Source: Jonesiaceae bacterium BS-20
GTDB taxonomy: Bacteria; Actinomycetota; Actinomycetes; Actinomycetales; Cellulomonadaceae
Length of the DNA stretch: 64,000 nt
NCBI GenBank assembly: GCA_039995105.1
Contig: CP146203.1
Location: 1 to 64,000 of the forward strand
Direction of reading: 5' to 3'
Numbering within the stretch: position 1 is the stretch's first letter; each line of letters starts with the position of its first letter. Under the pieces are notes generated by a model. That model saw only the letters and a program-made list of their open reading frames with translations. It was not told the origin of the DNA and did no database searches. Of this stretch, positions 30,830 to 41,075 are shown in pieces. Made by a program: the position numbers and the translations under genes.

Positions 30830-32134
30830 ATGAGCCCTCGATCTGAAGACAGTACCGAACCGGCCGTCCCCGCCAGGGACGGTGCGGTAGTAGAAGTATC
30901 TCCGGATGGGGAAGCAGGAAATCTTACCGGCGACGCTGCAAACGTTTCTGGTGCCGCAGATTCTGCGGCTGTAGGTGTGGCAGCGGATGCTTCTGCACTG
31001 GGTGCGGCTGAGCGAGCCGACCAGGCACACCTGTCTGCGCATAAAAAGTCGTCGCCGTGGCGCGACGGTATGGGGATGCTGGCCACCCGTAGTATGCAGA
31101 CGTTGGCTATTTTGGCGATCATTGTGTTGCTGGTGCTGCTAGGCCGTAGTTTGTCGCTCGTAGTCATTCCCATCATGATCGCGCTGATCCTTGCCGCTGC
31201 GCTGTCGCCGGTCATCCGGGTCCTTCGTGGTTGGAAGTTCCCGCCGGCACTGGCAGCAGTGACCGCTTTACTGAGTGCTGGGATAGTAATTGGTGGTGTA
31301 CTGACGCTGATTGTTAACGCGGTCCGTAACCAATGGTCGGAATTGGCAGACTCCGCAATTGAGGGATTCCACGAGCTACAGGATCTATTTGAGGGTATGC
31401 CAATCGAGGTCACCCCCGAACAGCTGGAGAGTTTTAAACAAACCGTTATCAAGTTCCTCACCTCCAGTAGCTTTGGAAGTTCCGCGGTAGCCGGGATTTC
31501 AGCCACGGGAACTTTTTTGACCGGTATGGTCTTGATGTTTGTGGTGCTGTTTTTCTTCCTCAAGGACGGCCGCCAGATCTGGGAATTCCTGTTGCGTCCG
31601 TTCCACGGTGCCGCCTATGAGCGTGGCGTTCGGGTGGGTGACAAGGCGGTATCCGTGCTTGGTCATTACATTCGTGGAACGGCCACCGTCGCGGCGGTCG
31701 ATGCGCTCGGTATCTACATCGGTCTGATACTCATTGGAGTTCCGCTGGCGCTACCGCTCGCGTTCTTGGTCTTCTTGCTGTCGTTTATTCCACTGGTTGG
31801 AGCGACAGTTGCCGGCACCTTGGCGGCACTCGTAGCCTTGGTATCTAATGGTCCGTTAGAGGCGCTTTTTGTTATTGGTGTCGTGGTTTTGGTGAACCAA
31901 CTTGAGGGCAACTTCCTGCAACCCGTTGTCATGGGGCGTTCTTTGAGTTTGCACCCACTGGTCATCTTGCTGGCCTTGACCGCAGGAACGATCACGGCTG
32001 GCATTCTTGGGGCGGTTCTTTCCGTACCACTTGCGGCTCTGGTGTGGGGCATCATGCTCGTGTGGGATGGTCCAAACTTGCCAGCCAAGTTTATTCGTCA
32101 GAAGTCCGGTGCGAAGGCTGTCGCAGCGAATTAG
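30830..32134 (+). CDS. AI-2E family permease
   Basis: A 434-aa membrane protein of the AI-2E (PerM/YdbO) family. A hydrophilic N-terminal region of about 75 aa, rich in Ala, Asp and Glu, precedes eight or so hydrophobic segments (TLAILAIIVLLVLLGRSLSL and others). The characteristic C-terminal part reads LVNQLEGNFLQPVVMGRSLS, then HPLVILLALTAG. The start ATG has GGAG 8 bases upstream. Members export small solutes or antiport Na+ for H+; E. coli TqsA affects AI-2 levels. The transported compound here is unknown. Confidence 0.88.
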   Translation: MSPRSEDSTEPAVPARDGAVVEVSPDGEAGNLTGDAANVSGAADSAAVGVAADASALGAAERADQAHLSAHKKSSPWRDGMGMLATRSMQTLAILAIIVLLVLLGRSLSLVVIPIMIALILAAALSPVIRVLRGWKFPPALAAVTALLSAGIVIGGVLTLIVNAVRNQWSELADSAIEGFHELQDLFEGMPIEVTPEQLESFKQTVIKFLTSSSFGSSAVAGISATGTFLTGMVLMFVVLFFFLKDGRQIWEFLLRPFHGAAYERGVRVGDKAVSVLGHYIRGTATVAAVDALGIYIGLILIGVPLALPLAFLVFLLSFIPLVGATVAGTLAALVALVSNGPLEALFVIGVVVLVNQLEGNFLQPVVMGRSLSLHPLVILLALTAGTITAGILGAVLSVPLAALVWGIMLVWDGPNLPAKFIRQKSGAKAVAAN

Positions 32135-32275
32135 CGCAAGCAACAGGTAATCTTCCTGGCACCCGGTACCCCACCATGGGTTGCCGGGTGTTCAGTTCCG
32201 TACCAAAGCAGTTGAGAAAAACCAGACGATGTTTGCGTAATTTGCACATCGGTGTTCTACCGTAGGGCTGTGTTA

Positions 32276-33169
32276 ATGAACCAATTCGATCCCAATGTCA
32301 GCGCCCACAACAACAAGTGGGCAGAGGTGGCGCGCGTGTTTGCGCAGGCCACGGTGGTGGGGAGCGCAGCGCTCGTAGTGCTTATCTGGTTTTACTTTGT
32401 AAACACCGTCGACGGCCAAAAACTCGATAACGCAGCCTTTCAAGGGGCCGTGTACGGCAAGCAGCACCTTTGGGGCATTGCTAGCTCAATCTTAAATACC
32501 GTTTCCATCACCTACATTGTGCTTTCCATTTTGGTAATTGGTGCAATTGCGTTGATCCAGAAACGCTGGGTGCTAGCCGCCCAAGTGGTTGCGGTTGTAG
32601 CCGGCGCAAATATTACGACTCAGGTGGTCAAGGCGACGCTGGGCCGCCCTGATTTTGATGTGACGTGGGGGCCAGCCAATACCTTGCCATCGGGACACAC
32701 CACGGTTGCGGCGGCAACGGGCGTTGCACTCTTGCTCGCGGCGCCACGGGCCTGGCGTCCGTTTGCAGCGATCGTAGGGTCGGGGTTCACCGCTGCCATG
32801 GGAGTTTCCACTCTGGTAGGTCAATGGCACCGAATGAGCGATGTGCTTGCTGCGATTTTGGTCACCTGCGCGTGGGGTGCGTTAGTGTGTGTATTTGCTA
32901 CGCGTAGGGGTGCTGACCCCGTAGAACAGCGCAGTGGTAGTTGGTTACCAGCCGCGGCAGGTGCCTTAGGTATAGTCGCTATTGCTGCCGGTGGGCTTGC
33001 AATCTGGCAGTTCCAAGGGGCCCACAAAGCCATTCAGCTAGACCAAGTAATTACATATGACCAGCAGGTTGACGCCTACCTTGGAAGCGTCAGTGCGACG
33101 GTAGCTCTCAGTGCGTTGGTGTTCACAGTTTTGCTCCTTTTGCGTCAGGCCACTACGCGGATACGCTAA
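32276..33169 (+). CDS. PAP2 superfamily phosphatase
   Basis: A 297-aa integral membrane phosphatase with the three-part PAP2 motif: KATLGRPDFD, then PSGHT, then GQWHRMSDVL with the catalytic His and Asp (family SRxxxxxHxxxD appears as GQWHRMSD). Six transmembrane helices are expected. Likely substrates are lipid phosphates such as phosphatidate or undecaprenyl pyrophosphate. I chose ATG 32276; a GTG at 32252 is possible but lacks better context. An imperfect hairpin at 32158-32190 (CACCCGG / CCGGGTG) may end the AI-2E transcript. Confidence 0.88.
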   Translation: MNQFDPNVSAHNNKWAEVARVFAQATVVGSAALVVLIWFYFVNTVDGQKLDNAAFQGAVYGKQHLWGIASSILNTVSITYIVLSILVIGAIALIQKRWVLAAQVVAVVAGANITTQVVKATLGRPDFDVTWGPANTLPSGHTTVAAATGVALLLAAPRAWRPFAAIVGSGFTAAMGVSTLVGQWHRMSDVLAAILVTCAWGALVCVFATRRGADPVEQRSGSWLPAAAGALGIVAIAAGGLAIWQFQGAHKAIQLDQVITYDQQVDAYLGSVSATVALSALVFTVLLLLRQATTRIR

Positions 33170-33294
33170 GGTCACTTGTGGCTGGGGTATATATTGGCCA
33201 ATACGTGCGGGTTAGGGACCAGATACTCTAACCATGAGGTTGCATACCTTAAGGTTGCACAGATCGATACTCGTTAGTGGAAGCAGGATCCTTC

Positions 33295-36264
33295 ATGTCC
33301 GTTGGGCGCAAACTCGTCATTGTGGAGTCGCCAGCTAAGGCGCGCACCATCGCTAACTTTCTGGGCGATGACTACGAGGTTGAAGCGAGCGTTGGGCACA
33401 TCCGTGACCTGCCGCAGCCCTCTGAGTTGCCCACTGATATGAAGAAGGGCCCTTACGGGCGCTTCGCGGTCGACGTTGAAAACGGGTTCACCCCCTACTA
33501 CGAGGTCTACGCGGATAAGAAGAAAAAGGTCACCGAGCTGAAGCGTCTGCTCAAGGATGCAGACGAACTTTACTTGGCAACTGATGAGGACCGCGAGGGT
33601 GAAGCCATCGCGTGGCACTTGCTTGAGGCGCTCAAGCCGAAGGTGCCGGTCAAGCGCATGGTGTTCCACGAGATCACCAAGGAAGCCATTGAACGCGCCT
33701 TGGAGAACACGCGCGACCTCGATGAGCGCCTCGTGGATGCCCAAGAGACCCGTCGTATTTTGGACCGCCTGTACGGTTATGAAGTTTCTCCGGTTCTGTG
33801 GCGTAAGGTCCGCCAGGGCCTTTCCGCGGGACGCGTTCAGTCGGTTGCCACTCGCCTCGTTGTTGAGCGCGAGCGCGAGCGCATGGCGTTTGTGCCGGCA
33901 AACTACTGGGATATCTCGGGAGAATTTACGGCAACTACGGGGGCCGATACCGGAACCGCGTTTACGGCAAAGCTCACGCAGGTAGATGGCGAGCGGGTGG
34001 CCACCGGTCGTGACTTCAATGATTTGGGTCAGCTCAAGACTAAGGGCGTGACGCACCTCGATGAGGCGCAGGCACGCAGCCTGGTAGCTGCACTGACGGA
34101 CCAGCCAGCCGAGGTGCTGAGCCTGGAAACGAAGCCGTATACGCGTCGCCCAGCGGCACCGTTCACCACCTCGACGCTCCAGCAGGAGGCATCGAGAAAG
34201 CTCCGTATGTCCTCAAAGCAGACCATGCGCACCGCGCAGGGCCTGTATGAGAACGGTTTTATTACCTATATGCGTACGGACTCTCCGGTCCTGTCCACGC
34301 AGGCTATTTCTGCGGCCCGTAGTCAGGCCGCAGAATTGTACGGGGCAGAATTTGTGCCGGCTAAGCCGCGTCTGTACGCGTCCAAGGCTAAGGGCGCTCA
34401 GGAAGCACACGAGGCGATCCGCCCAGCGGGAGATTCGTTCCGTACCCCGGCCCAGGTGGCCGGTGTGCTGTCCGGTGACCAGTTCAAGCTGTATGAACTT
34501 ATTTGGAAGCGCACCGTTGCTTCCCAGATGGCTGATGCCCGCGGATCAACCGCGTCCGTACGTATTGGTGTAAACGGAACCGACGCGTCCGGCGCCAAGC
34601 GTGAGGCAGTGTTTGGGGCATCGGGAACTGTTATTACCTTCCGCGGATTCCTTGCCGCCTATGAAGAAGGCCGGGACATCGAGCGTTACGCTGATGACGC
34701 GGCAAAGAAGAATGACGATGCCCGCCTGCCGCAGATGGAGCAGGGCGACCCACTGGCAACCGCGGAGCTCGCAGCCGATGGCCACACCACGGCCGCGCCG
34801 CCCCGGTACACCGAGGCGTCCCTTGTGCGGGCACTCGAAGAACGCGGCATTGGCCGTCCGTCCACGTACGCATCGACAATTTCGACCATTCAGGACCGCG
34901 GTTATGTGTTGAGCCGCGGCCAAGCGCTCGTGCCTTCCTGGGTGGCCTTTGCCGTTATTCGCTTGCTCGAGGACCACTTTGGGCAACTCATTGACTATGA
35001 CTTCACCGCCGCAATGGAAAGCGACCTGGACGAGATTGCGTCCGGGGAAACCGATCGCACCGGTTGGCTCAACGAGTTCTACTTTGGTGCCCACTCGGAG
35101 ACCAAGGACCGTGTTGGCCTGCGCGAACTGGTTGATAACTTGGGTGAGATTGACGCTCGGGATATCAACTCGGTCCCAATTGGTGAGGGGCTGACCCTGC
35201 GGGTGGGCCGTTACGGTCCATACGTTGAGGACACCTCAGTTGAGGTTGCCGAGGGTGAGAATCCGCCACGGGCATCGGTTCCTGAGGAAGTGGCCCCGGA
35301 CGAGTTGACCGTGGCCAAGGCCAGGGAACTGCTTGAAACCCAGGGCGCAGAAGACAACGAACTGGGCGTAGACCCGGTTTCAGGGAACCCGATTGTGGCC
35401 AAGACCGGTCGCTTTGGTCCGTATGTAACCGAGGTCCTACCGGAGCCGGAGTTTGAGGAGGGGCTGTCTGCGGCCGCGCTGAAGCGTGCCAAGGCTGCTC
35501 TGCCAAAGCCGCGCACGGCATCACTGTTTAAGTCGCACTCGCTCAACACCATGACTCTTGAGACGGCGCTTGAACTGCTTTCGTTGCCGCGCGTCGTTGG
35601 AGTAGACCCAGAAACCGAAGTTGAGATCACAGCCCAAAATGGCCGCTACGGACCATACCTGAAAAAGGGCACGGACTCGCGTACGATCACGTCTGAAGAG
35701 CAGTTGCTGACCATCACGCTTGAAGAGGCGCTGGAAATTTATGCGCAGCCTAAGCGAGGCCGTGGGGCAACCGCGGCGGCGCCGCTCAAGGAGCTGGGCA
35801 TTGACCCAACCTCGGAGAAGCCAATTGTGGTCAAGGACGGTCGCTTTGGGCCGTACGTGACCGATGGCAAGACCAACCGGACCTTGCCAAAGGATGCCTC
35901 GGTTGAGTCGATTACCTTTGATCAGGCGGTAGAGCTCCTAGCGGAGAAGCGGGCCAAGGGACCGGTTAAGCGGACCACCAAGGCCGCCGCAGCCAAGAAG
36001 ACCCCGGCTAAGAAGGCTCCGGCCAAAAAGGCGACGACGACCAAGGCTGCTGCCACTAAGACTGCTGCCACTAAGACAGCGACAGCTAAGGCAACGGCCA
36101 CGAAGACTGCTACCAAAACTGCTGCTACCAAAACTACGGCGGCCAAGACTACCGCCGCGAAGAAGACAGCCACTACGACAGCTGCTGCCAAGAAGACAGC
36201 GGCCAAGAAGTCTGCGGCATCGGAAGCTGCCGCATCTGAAGCGAAGACACCGGCGACCGAGTAG
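33295..36264 (+). CDS. topA: DNA topoisomerase I (type IA)
   Basis: TopA (989 aa) relaxes negatively supercoiled DNA. The Toprim domain starts at once (LVIVESPAKARTIANFLG, with DEDREGEAIAWHL near residue 100). The catalytic Tyr is Tyr325 in FITYMRTDSP, and the domain II-IV signatures are intact (RPSTYASTISTIQ). Instead of zinc fingers there are repeated actinobacterial C-terminal modules (GRYGPYVED, GRFGPYVTE, GRYGPYLKK, GRFGPYVTD). A tail of about 90 residues made of Lys/Ala/Thr repeats binds DNA without sequence specificity. Start ATG 33295 follows AGGA; the region 33170-33294 should hold its promoter. Confidence 0.97.
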   Translation: MSVGRKLVIVESPAKARTIANFLGDDYEVEASVGHIRDLPQPSELPTDMKKGPYGRFAVDVENGFTPYYEVYADKKKKVTELKRLLKDADELYLATDEDREGEAIAWHLLEALKPKVPVKRMVFHEITKEAIERALENTRDLDERLVDAQETRRILDRLYGYEVSPVLWRKVRQGLSAGRVQSVATRLVVERERERMAFVPANYWDISGEFTATTGADTGTAFTAKLTQVDGERVATGRDFNDLGQLKTKGVTHLDEAQARSLVAALTDQPAEVLSLETKPYTRRPAAPFTTSTLQQEASRKLRMSSKQTMRTAQGLYENGFITYMRTDSPVLSTQAISAARSQAAELYGAEFVPAKPRLYASKAKGAQEAHEAIRPAGDSFRTPAQVAGVLSGDQFKLYELIWKRTVASQMADARGSTASVRIGVNGTDASGAKREAVFGASGTVITFRGFLAAYEEGRDIERYADDAAKKNDDARLPQMEQGDPLATAELAADGHTTAAPPRYTEASLVRALEERGIGRPSTYASTISTIQDRGYVLSRGQALVPSWVAFAVIRLLEDHFGQLIDYDFTAAMESDLDEIASGETDRTGWLNEFYFGAHSETKDRVGLRELVDNLGEIDARDINSVPIGEGLTLRVGRYGPYVEDTSVEVAEGENPPRASVPEEVAPDELTVAKARELLETQGAEDNELGVDPVSGNPIVAKTGRFGPYVTEVLPEPEFEEGLSAAALKRAKAALPKPRTASLFKSHSLNTMTLETALELLSLPRVVGVDPETEVEITAQNGRYGPYLKKGTDSRTITSEEQLLTITLEEALEIYAQPKRGRGATAAAPLKELGIDPTSEKPIVVKDGRFGPYVTDGKTNRTLPKDASVESITFDQAVELLAEKRAKGPVKRTTKAAAAKKTPAKKAPAKKATTTKAAATKTAATKTATAKATATKTATKTAATKTTAAKTTAAKKTATTTAAAKKTAAKKSAASEAAASEAKTPATE

Positions 36265-36486
36265 CAGGTAGCTGGCTCAGCCAAGGTAACTTGGGGCTGT
36301 GCCGGAACATTTCTTACCCTGCCGGTAGGCGATCCAGCCCTGCCGTGAGGCAAGAGGTGGACCGCTGCCAGGTCTCTAACTAAACGGTGGGTTTGCTGGA
36401 AATATTTGGCAGGACAGTAGTGCAACAAAGCCGCATACTGGAAGGACCGGGGATGATCCCGGGGTCTTTCTGGGAGCGGCTTTGTC

Positions 36487-39400
36487 ATGACACATACGAG
36501 TGGTTGGGAAGCGCAGGTTGGAGAGCTGGAGGCTCTCGCAACGAGAGCGGTCGACCTTGCCCATCGTTGGGCGCACAGGTCTACTCGTTACGCGCTCAGC
36601 CCTGCCGCAAAGCGTCTTGAAACGTTACTCCGAGTGCCGGGCGGGTTGGCATTTGCCGTTGACTTTGTGGACCGAGTGGTGCGCCCCCAAGATGATCGGA
36701 TCGCGGCGCAAAACCTCAAAGTTCTGGCAAACAATATCCCGGAGCTTCTACCGAGTTCCCTAAAGATTCCCCTCAAGGGCGCGCTCGAATTAGGTGGTCT
36801 AGCGGGTCACATGGCACCTGGCCTAGTTGTGGGTAGTGCGCGCAAGACGCTGCGAGCCCTCGTTAGTCACCTCATTGTGGACTCATCACCGCAGGCCTTG
36901 GGCAAGGCTCTAGAAAGACTCCAACAAGATGGCAACGCGCTCAACATCAATCTTTTGGGTGAGGCCGTCTTGGGGGAGCGAGAGGCTAACCGCAGGCTTA
37001 CCGGGATCCGTACGCTCCTGGCCAGAGTGGATGTTGCATATGTTTCCGTCAAGATCTCGGCAATCGTAGCTCCGCATAATAGGTGGGCAAGCAGGCAGGT
37101 GACCGATGAAATCTGCGCACGGATGCGGCCGCTCTTGCGGGAAGTTAACGGTGGCAAGTTCATCAACTTTGACATGGAGGAATTCAAGGACCTGCATTTG
37201 ACGCTCGAGGTGTTCACCCGGCTCATGGATGACCCTGAATTCAGCAACGTGCACGCGGGAATAGTGCTTCAGGCTTACCTACCGGATGCTTTTGGGGTCA
37301 TGGAGCTTTTGCAGGCTTGGGCTCGGGACAGGGTTACGCGCGGAGGGGCGCCAATCAAAGTGCGTTTGGTTAAGGGGGCCAATCTGCCTATGGAGTTAGT
37401 GGATGCTGAGTTACACGGTTGGGAATCGCCGGTATGGCCCAACAAACAAGCAACGGACTCCGCGTACAAAGCCCTGATGGAATACGCCCTGCGGCCCGAG
37501 AATATAGCTAACGTGCACGTGGGGATTGCAGGACACAACATCTTTGATACTGCCTTGGCCCATCTCTTGGCTCAGCAGCGTGGGGTAGCGGCGCACGTTG
37601 AATTTGAGATGCTCCACGGAATGGCAACGCCCCTAGCCAAAGCGATCAGTCAAGATGCTGGCAGACTCCGGCTCTACGTGCCCGTAGTAGACCCGGTCGA
37701 GTTCGATGCCGCTCTGTCATACCTGGTACGTCGCCTTGAAGAAGGGGCCAGCCCCGAAAACTTTATGTCTTCCGTTTGGGATTTGGCTCACCGCCCCGAC
37801 CTATTCGACCGGGAAGAGCGTCGCTTTAGACAGTCCATGCGCGGCGTACGGTCCATTACGCAAACGCAAACTTTTCGCGCGCAGGACCGTGAGGGGGGCC
37901 AAACTGAGTTAACAAGTTCCGGGGACTTTCCACCGGACACTACGCATAGTGGGCAGGGAGCATTGGGCCCTACTGGCGGTGCGTTTCTAACTGATGCTGA
38001 GTCCGTCATGGTCCCCGTGTCTCCCACTGGCGCCTTGCCACCCTCGGAAACTCGGTCATCTGCGGACTTGCTGTCCGCTGCTGGCACACTCGATGCGGCT
38101 GGAATCAGCTGGGGCATCGAGAAGCCCTTCACCAACTGCGCCGATACCGAGCCCGACCTTCCCGCCAATCAGGCGTGGGCGGACCGCATCTACCGGGCCA
38201 TTCCGGCAAGCCACGCGGGGGCCGATGTAGTTGAGGCAAATACGATTACCGACCAAACCAAGCTTGAAACTGTCGTGACGCAGGCCCAGCTAGCCGGGCC
38301 AAAATGGTGGGCGCTGGGCAGTGCTAGCCGAGCGCAAATACTGGAACGTGTTGCCACGATGCTCGATCAGCGCCGGGCGTTGCTGCTTGAGGTCATGGCC
38401 AGCGAATGCGGCAAGACCCTTAACCAGGGTGACCCTGAGGTGAGCGAGGCGGTCGACTTTGCTGGGTATTACGCGGGGCTGGGGCAAGAACTGGACCGGG
38501 TCGAGGGTGCAGAGTTTGTGCCGCACAGGGTGACGGTCGTGGCGCCACCATGGAATTTTCCCATCTCGATTGCCGCAGGTTCCGTTGTGGGAGCACTTGC
38601 GGCGGGGTCAGCGGTGATTCTCAAACCGGCGGGGCAAGCGAAACGGTGCGGGGCGGTTCTGGCGCAGGTTTTGTGGGATGCGGGAGTGCCACGCGAGGTA
38701 GTTCAACTGGTTATTGTGGATGAGCGAGACCTGGGATCGTATCTGGTGGGCCACCGGGCAGTTGATCAGATCTTGCTGACGGGTGGTTACGAAACGGCCG
38801 GACTGTTCCGAAAGTTGAACCCTCGGGCCGAGCTACACGCGGAGACCAGCGGCAAGAACACCATGATTGTCACGCCGCACGCGGACTTTGATCTTGCTGC
38901 CCAAGATGTGGCGCTATCTGCTTTTGGCCACGCGGGGCAAAAATGCTCGGCTGCGTCGCTGCTGATCTTGGTGGGTAGCGCGGGGGAGTCCGTGCGGTTT
39001 AGGAACCAACTTCTCGATGCCGTAGCGTCATTTCCCGTGGGGCCACCAAGTAATCCACGGTCCATAGTTGGGCCGCTTATTGCGGCTCCCGAGGGCAAAC
39101 TTGCCCGTGCATTGGGTCTTCTGCCAACTAATTCAGTGGGAGCCGAATCTTCAATGCAAGGTGTACCGGTGCGAGCAGCAACGGCCGATGCCGCAGGTGA
39201 CCAAGCCGATGTTCCTGGCGACCAAACCGAAGCTATTGGAATCCATACCGAGGCTCATGGAACTGATGCCGCTGCTCCCGGGGAACATGGCAACATCCAT
39301 AACCACCAGACGGAAGTTCTTGGACAACAGTTAGAACGCTGGGATCCAAGAGGACACGCGGAGCGCTGGGTGCTGCGACCTCGGCGGATTACTACGTTTA

Positions 39401-40620
39401 CGGGTGTAAACCTGTGGTCGCCGGGCATCAAAGTTGGGGTGGCACCCGGAACGGAATTTCACCAAACAGAGGTATTTGGTCCGGTTTTAGGCATCATGCA
39501 GGCAGAGACTCTTGATCAGGCAATTGAGTGGGCAAATGGCACACCATACGGGCTGACCGCGGGCCTGCATACGCTGGATCTCGATGAGATGGATCACTGG
39601 CTTACAAGAATCGAGGCGGGAAACCTTTACATCAATCGAACCATAACCGGAGCAATTGTGCGGCGGCAACCATTTGGTGGCTGGAAACGATCGGCCGTTG
39701 GTGCAGGGTTCAAGGCGGGCGGACCAAATTATTTGATTGGGTTAGGCACTTGGCGAGATTCGCACCCTGATTCGTGGAACACGGAGACTCCGCGGCAAAT
39801 CGTGCCCCTTGCAGTCGATGAGTTGGATCCAAAGGTGCAAGGTCTTTTCGCGGTAGCTAGGTGCATATTTGAACATGACCTGATGAACTGGCTGGGGACA
39901 GCACTGCTCAGCGATGTTGAAGCGTGGCGCCAAGAATTTGGGCGAACACGGGACGTATCAGGTCTGCGATCCCAAGCAAACGTGCTGCGTTACCTGCCGG
40001 TACCCGTATCTATCTGTGTTGCTGGCCGGGAGAGCCAATTGGCGGACGAACATTGGTGTGCGCTGGCCCAAGTGCAACTGATTCGTGAGGTTGCTGCAGG
40101 GGTGTTGGCGGGTGGACGGTTAGAGGTGCACGGCCCGAGTGAGGTCGTCACACAGCAACTCGTTGAGGCCTTAACCAGCCTGGATATTGGGGTTGTTCTC
40201 AATACGCCCACCGGTGATTCCGAGGCCGGTGGGTGGAAATTGCCAGCGGTTGACCGGGCCCGGCTCATTTGGCCGGGTAGCCAGCTGCTAGGTGCCACGA
40301 CTGCTAACGCCACGACTGTTGGTGCCACGACTGCTAATGCCACGACTGCTAATGCCACGACTGCTAATGCCACGACAGTTGGTGCCGTAGCCACAGCATC
40401 GCACGGGTCAATGACCGCCGTGCAACCGCAGGAAGGCAGAATTCTTCGCGAGGAACTAGCTGCAACTGCCGGCGTAGAAACAACGGTTTTTCACGGTGAT
40501 GTGTTGGTGTCGGGAAGAGTCACCGGGCTGACATACCTTCGGGAGCAGGCAATATCAGTGACTGCGCACCGGTACGGGACCCTGGTCGCGGTGCCAAAAG
40601 TGCTGACAACAAATCCATAA
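36487..40620 (+). CDS. putA: Bifunctional proline/P5C dehydrogenase, enlarged
   Basis: A 1377-aa PutA. Residues about 90-440 are the FAD-dependent proline dehydrogenase barrel (LVKGANLPMELVDAELHG, GIAGHNIFDTALAHLL). Residues about 580-1090 are the NAD-dependent P5C dehydrogenase, with Glu786 in AETSGKN and catalytic Cys820 in GQKCSAAS. A C-terminal domain follows. Together they oxidise proline to glutamate. The protein is longer than usual for this arrangement. Low-complexity blocks lie between the two enzymes (about 460-550), inside the second (about 885-955, GDQADVPGDQTEAIGIHTEA) and near the end (TTANATTANATT). The preceding 36265-36486 has one imperfect hairpin at 36448-36469 that may end topA. 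Confidence 0.93.
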   Translation: MTHTSGWEAQVGELEALATRAVDLAHRWAHRSTRYALSPAAKRLETLLRVPGGLAFAVDFVDRVVRPQDDRIAAQNLKVLANNIPELLPSSLKIPLKGALELGGLAGHMAPGLVVGSARKTLRALVSHLIVDSSPQALGKALERLQQDGNALNINLLGEAVLGEREANRRLTGIRTLLARVDVAYVSVKISAIVAPHNRWASRQVTDEICARMRPLLREVNGGKFINFDMEEFKDLHLTLEVFTRLMDDPEFSNVHAGIVLQAYLPDAFGVMELLQAWARDRVTRGGAPIKVRLVKGANLPMELVDAELHGWESPVWPNKQATDSAYKALMEYALRPENIANVHVGIAGHNIFDTALAHLLAQQRGVAAHVEFEMLHGMATPLAKAISQDAGRLRLYVPVVDPVEFDAALSYLVRRLEEGASPENFMSSVWDLAHRPDLFDREERRFRQSMRGVRSITQTQTFRAQDREGGQTELTSSGDFPPDTTHSGQGALGPTGGAFLTDAESVMVPVSPTGALPPSETRSSADLLSAAGTLDAAGISWGIEKPFTNCADTEPDLPANQAWADRIYRAIPASHAGADVVEANTITDQTKLETVVTQAQLAGPKWWALGSASRAQILERVATMLDQRRALLLEVMASECGKTLNQGDPEVSEAVDFAGYYAGLGQELDRVEGAEFVPHRVTVVAPPWNFPISIAAGSVVGALAAGSAVILKPAGQAKRCGAVLAQVLWDAGVPREVVQLVIVDERDLGSYLVGHRAVDQILLTGGYETAGLFRKLNPRAELHAETSGKNTMIVTPHADFDLAAQDVALSAFGHAGQKCSAASLLILVGSAGESVRFRNQLLDAVASFPVGPPSNPRSIVGPLIAAPEGKLARALGLLPTNSVGAESSMQGVPVRAATADAAGDQADVPGDQTEAIGIHTEAHGTDAAAPGEHGNIHNHQTEVLGQQLERWDPRGHAERWVLRPRRITTFTGVNLWSPGIKVGVAPGTEFHQTEVFGPVLGIMQAETLDQAIEWANGTPYGLTAGLHTLDLDEMDHWLTRIEAGNLYINRTITGAIVRRQPFGGWKRSAVGAGFKAGGPNYLIGLGTWRDSHPDSWNTETPRQIVPLAVDELDPKVQGLFAVARCIFEHDLMNWLGTALLSDVEAWRQEFGRTRDVSGLRSQANVLRYLPVPVSICVAGRESQLADEHWCALAQVQLIREVAAGVLAGGRLEVHGPSEVVTQQLVEALTSLDIGVVLNTPTGDSEAGGWKLPAVDRARLIWPGSQLLGATTANATTVGATTANATTANATTANATTVGAVATASHGSMTAVQPQEGRILREELAATAGVETTVFHGDVLVSGRVTGLTYLREQAISVTAHRYGTLVAVPKVLTTNP
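40293..40387 (+). repeat. 15-bp tandem repeat inside putA
   Basis: About six copies of GCCACGACTGCTAAT, some with GTTGGT in place of the last bases. In frame they encode the Ala-Thr-Thr-Ala-Asn blocks near the PutA C-terminus. The unit is a multiple of three, so copy-number change would not break the frame. Confidence 0.85.
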
Positions 40621-41075
40621 TAATTCAAGGATTACCGATGCTGCGAGGCCCGGCAGGTTAATCTAAGTAACAGGTCTGGGTGCAGGCCGGTTTACCCCCT
40701 GCACTCAGGCTGTTTACTGACGATCCGGGTACGCTGCTGTTAAACCTCACGATTGCAGGTGTCACATATACCTCGTAATTTCAGGTGTCAGCACTCGGCT
40801 TGCCCGCTATTATTGCTTGGCTCGTCAGTCTTGGCCCTCCGTTGCTGGGTAAAGGTCAGTTGAGCAGGACTCATGGTTTTGGGCCAACAGTCAGTTCAGC
40901 ATGGCCTCATGGCACAACCCAGTGCTCGTGCGCGGCATCCGCGTGCCTTATGTGGCCACTCCAGCCCGGCTCAGGTGAGCAAGATTACGCCCAACCCTCC
41001 TAGCAAAGAGCCCCCGCCCCGGGATACCTTAAATGGGGTAGTTGAAGATTAAAGTATTCGCTTTGGCGGAGTTAG
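40621..41075. other. Intergenic region after putA, no gene seen
   Basis: The region holds an imperfect GC hairpin around 40676-40707 (GTGCAGG / CCTGCAC), which may end putA. It also holds a short direct repeat CAGGTGTCA near 40757 and 40782. No coding frame here looks like a protein. The last 40 bases should hold the nitroreductase promoter. Confidence 0.5.
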
